Shown: in pieces, positions 62,536 through 64,000 of the stretch | How positions within the stretch are numbered: the first letter of the stretch is position 1 | How the letters are laid out: each line of letters opens with the position of its first letter | NCBI GenBank assembly: GCA_029213005.1 | Contig: JARGPI010000033.1 | Span: 1-64,000, forward strand | Length of the DNA: 64,000 nucleotides | Reading direction: 5' to 3' | Source: Verrucomicrobiales bacterium | GTDB lineage: Bacteria; Verrucomicrobiota; Verrucomicrobiia; Verrucomicrobiales; DEV007 | Translations under genes and position numbers: made by a program | Notes under the pieces: model-generated | The model's input: only the letters and a program-made list of their open reading frames with translations | Databases searched by the model: none | Told to the model about the DNA's origin: nothing

Positions 62536-63009
62536 ATGATCCGGTTCCTATTGTTTTCCCTTATCTTTTCCGTCTTAATCCCTTTTTCCGGGGCCCAGGA
62601 CCGACCCTCCGCCTACTCACTGGATCGTTATTCGGTGATATGGCAAAAGTCGATGTTTGCCCGTCAAACCAAAGACCGGGGACTCCCTAACAGTTCCATC
62701 TACTGGAATCTCGCCGGAGTTTTCAGTTACGACGGGGGCAGAGGAGCAGTCATCGTCAACCAGGCAACCGGTGCCGTCGAGCAGGTAGAGGAAAATAAGA
62801 AAAACGCTTCGGGCCTTTGTTTGCTCGACGTGATCGAGAATCACAAAACCGGTGCTGCCAGTGTCAAGATCGAGCAAAACGGCAAGACTTTCTGGGTCAG
62901 CAAGCTGCAGGCCCGGCAGCCCCAGGCGGAACCGGAATCATCTTCCCGGCCCGCTATGTATGCGACCGAACCGTTTCAGGACGACCGGAAATCTGTCGCG
63001 GTGCAGTAG
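62536..63009 (+). CDS. Secreted protein, distantly like general secretion protein C
   Basis: 157 residues. Signal peptide FLLFSLIFSVLIPFSGAQ. YSVIWQKSMFARQTKDRG followed by WNLAGVFSYDGGRGAVIVNQATGAVEQV resembles the homology region of GspC-like proteins in Verrucomicrobia, but the similarity is weak and there is no PDZ domain. The C-terminal 30 residues are disordered. It is convergent with the partial gene, 5 bases apart. Confidence 0.5.
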   Translation: MIRFLLFSLIFSVLIPFSGAQDRPSAYSLDRYSVIWQKSMFARQTKDRGLPNSSIYWNLAGVFSYDGGRGAVIVNQATGAVEQVEENKKNASGLCLLDVIENHKTGAASVKIEQNGKTFWVSKLQARQPQAEPESSSRPAMYATEPFQDDRKSVAVQ

Positions 63010-63014
63010 CCAGT

Positions 63015-64000
63015 TCAGCGAACCGGAAGCTTCAGTCTCTTTTCCAGAGTGGACAGGGTCGACTCCAGATTCCGAATTCTGGTATTCAAGAAGTTGGTAG
63101 AGTTTCTCAATGTGACGACCTCCCGCATTAAAGAATCGTAATCTTCGGTCAACAGATTGGGCGCGACGCTCTTGATGTAGCTAATCCGGTTTTTGATTTC
63201 CTCATCAATCGCGAGTCGGGTTTCGTCTTTACCCAATATATATCGGTAGTTGCGTAATGCCGCGGCCCAGTCACCGGCTGATTGAGATCGGTCCGCGATT
63301 CGAAAGTATTGACATACGGCAATCTCGTTACGAATCCAACCTGGTATTTCCCGATCGTAGATATCAGAAATTTGGGATAACAATTTCAGCCCTTCATAGC
63401 GTTGATTGACCGAGGCGATGTCAATTTTCTCCGGGGATTGTGATACTGATCGCAAAACATAGTCGTAGGCTTCTTCATCAGACTTTGCGGGATGTTTTCC
63501 CCCGGTATTAAAATGCTGCGATGCGAGATCGAGAAGCACCAGTTCAAGCACCCTCTTCAATTCCCGCGACGCCGATGAGTTCCGGATCGTAGGGAAATCT
63601 TTAATCAGGTCGGTAGCAGCCGCTGCCGAAAGGTTTCGATTAGATTGGCGGATTGCCGCTTTTAGCGATTCCAGTAGCTCCACAATTTGGCGGCGACTGG
63701 TCGTATCGTCTGAAACAATCGTCAGTTCGGTAATCGTTTCGATCACCGTGGCTATGGTCGCTTCATCAGGCTGATCGACCGTTTTCAAAATGTCGGCGAT
63801 CTGATCAAGGGTTTTGAAGGTGGACTCTTCACCCACGAGGCTCTTAACTTGCTTCAACTCCTCGAAGCGCTCTCTGGTGATAAAGGGATAGTCGTATGAA
63901 TTTGGCTCCAAATTGCGCAGTGATTTTACGGCTTCCTCCGTGAAGCCTTTTTCTATCAGGGCATTATATTGAGCCCACGCTTCGAGGGCTTTTTCGGCCC
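63015..64000 (-). CDS. Helical protein, partial at the window edge
   Basis: The frame stays open to position 64000, so the true start lies outside; about 327 residues are visible. It is helical and charged, with a coiled coil near the end (DSLMREVVTLRNSTNFLNTRIRNLESTLSTLEKRL). No membrane segment or motif is recognised in the visible part. Possible internal starts are not convincing because the upstream codons (AEKALEAWAQYNALIEKGFTEEAVK, positions 64000 to about 63925) look coding. Confidence 0.65.
   Translation of the reverse strand, partial: AEKALEAWAQYNALIEKGFTEEAVKSLRNLEPNSYDYPFITRERFEELKQVKSLVGEESTFKTLDQIADILKTVDQPDEATIATVIETITELTIVSDDTTSRRQIVELLESLKAAIRQSNRNLSAAAATDLIKDFPTIRNSSASRELKRVLELVLLDLASQHFNTGGKHPAKSDEEAYDYVLRSVSQSPEKIDIASVNQRYEGLKLLSQISDIYDREIPGWIRNEIAVCQYFRIADRSQSAGDWAAALRNYRYILGKDETRLAIDEEIKNRISYIKSVAPNLLTEDYDSLMREVVTLRNSTNFLNTRIRNLESTLSTLEKRLKLPVR

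Overview
The window reads as ordinary chromosome from a member of the PVC superphylum, most likely Verrucomicrobia. This is inferred from gene content, not from a marker-gene search. The signs are three multi-domain PVC-type haem proteins (a propeller/HEAT/cytochrome c dehydrogenase, a ThuA fusion of the same type, and a planctomycete-type cytochrome c fused to a SUMF1-like domain), two secreted sulfatases, ECF sigma factors next to a Ser/Thr kinase or an anti-sigma-like protein, a long NagB/PIG-L protein, and many secreted proteins of unknown function. I see no prophage, integrase, insertion sequence, CRISPR array, rRNA or tRNA.

Layout. 1-1000: a SUKH-like gene and a short non-coding stretch. 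1000-10040 (minus strand): trmB, a tandem AAA+ ATPase, a very large DUF4062-like/TIR/nSTAND1 membrane protein, a sulfatase and sufS, closely spaced. The ATPase-STAND pair is the best candidate for a defence or signalling system. 10240-19070: a small membrane protein, a lipase-like lipoprotein, DoxX, a DEAD-type helicase, a TIM-barrel isomerase, a hypothetical protein, NagB-PIG-L and a polyvalent-type kinase. 19080-24350 (minus): an operon of PVC dehydrogenase, sulfatase and esterase with ATGA overlaps, probably for use of sulfated polysaccharide. 24470-27080: a Ser/Thr kinase with a 6TM-HAMP tail, and an ECF sigma factor. 27210-32510: the ThuA-cytochrome fusion, a separate unit encoding a 49-residue peptide, and a second ECF sigma factor with a membrane protein ending in an LptA-like domain. 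32520-35580: AmmeMemoRadiSam genes with AMMECR1 and MEMO fused. 35740-43720: ABC exporter, MpaA-like amidase, TrmH methyltransferase, and an operon of haem peroxidase, response regulator and sensor kinase. 43810-47650: VanX-like dipeptidase and an ABC system of LolCDE/MacB type. 47740-52030: SUMF1-cytochrome protein, ApbE, MarR and a secreted esterase. 52030-64000: secreted proteins of unknown function, speA, a VWA-like protein, a D,D-carboxypeptidase, yaaA, glpD and a partial gene at the edge.

Across this ordinary background lies a family of short palindromic repeats. The 13-bp core TGTACAGGGTACA (or its complement TGTACCCTGTACA) occurs at six loci. At five of them it is doubled or tripled with a period of exactly 22 bp. 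Four multi-copy loci and one single copy lie between genes. The sixth locus, a triplet of 66 bp, lies in frame inside apbE and is translated as about 22 residues between the first strand and the first helix. No transposase that could move it is present here.

Other points worth following: the PIG-L half of NagB has lost its zinc-ligand motif; the SUMF1-like domain has no catalytic cysteines; the kinase tail looks like a class III adenylate cyclase membrane module without its cyclase; and perfect inverted repeats lie just upstream of the marR and peroxidase genes.
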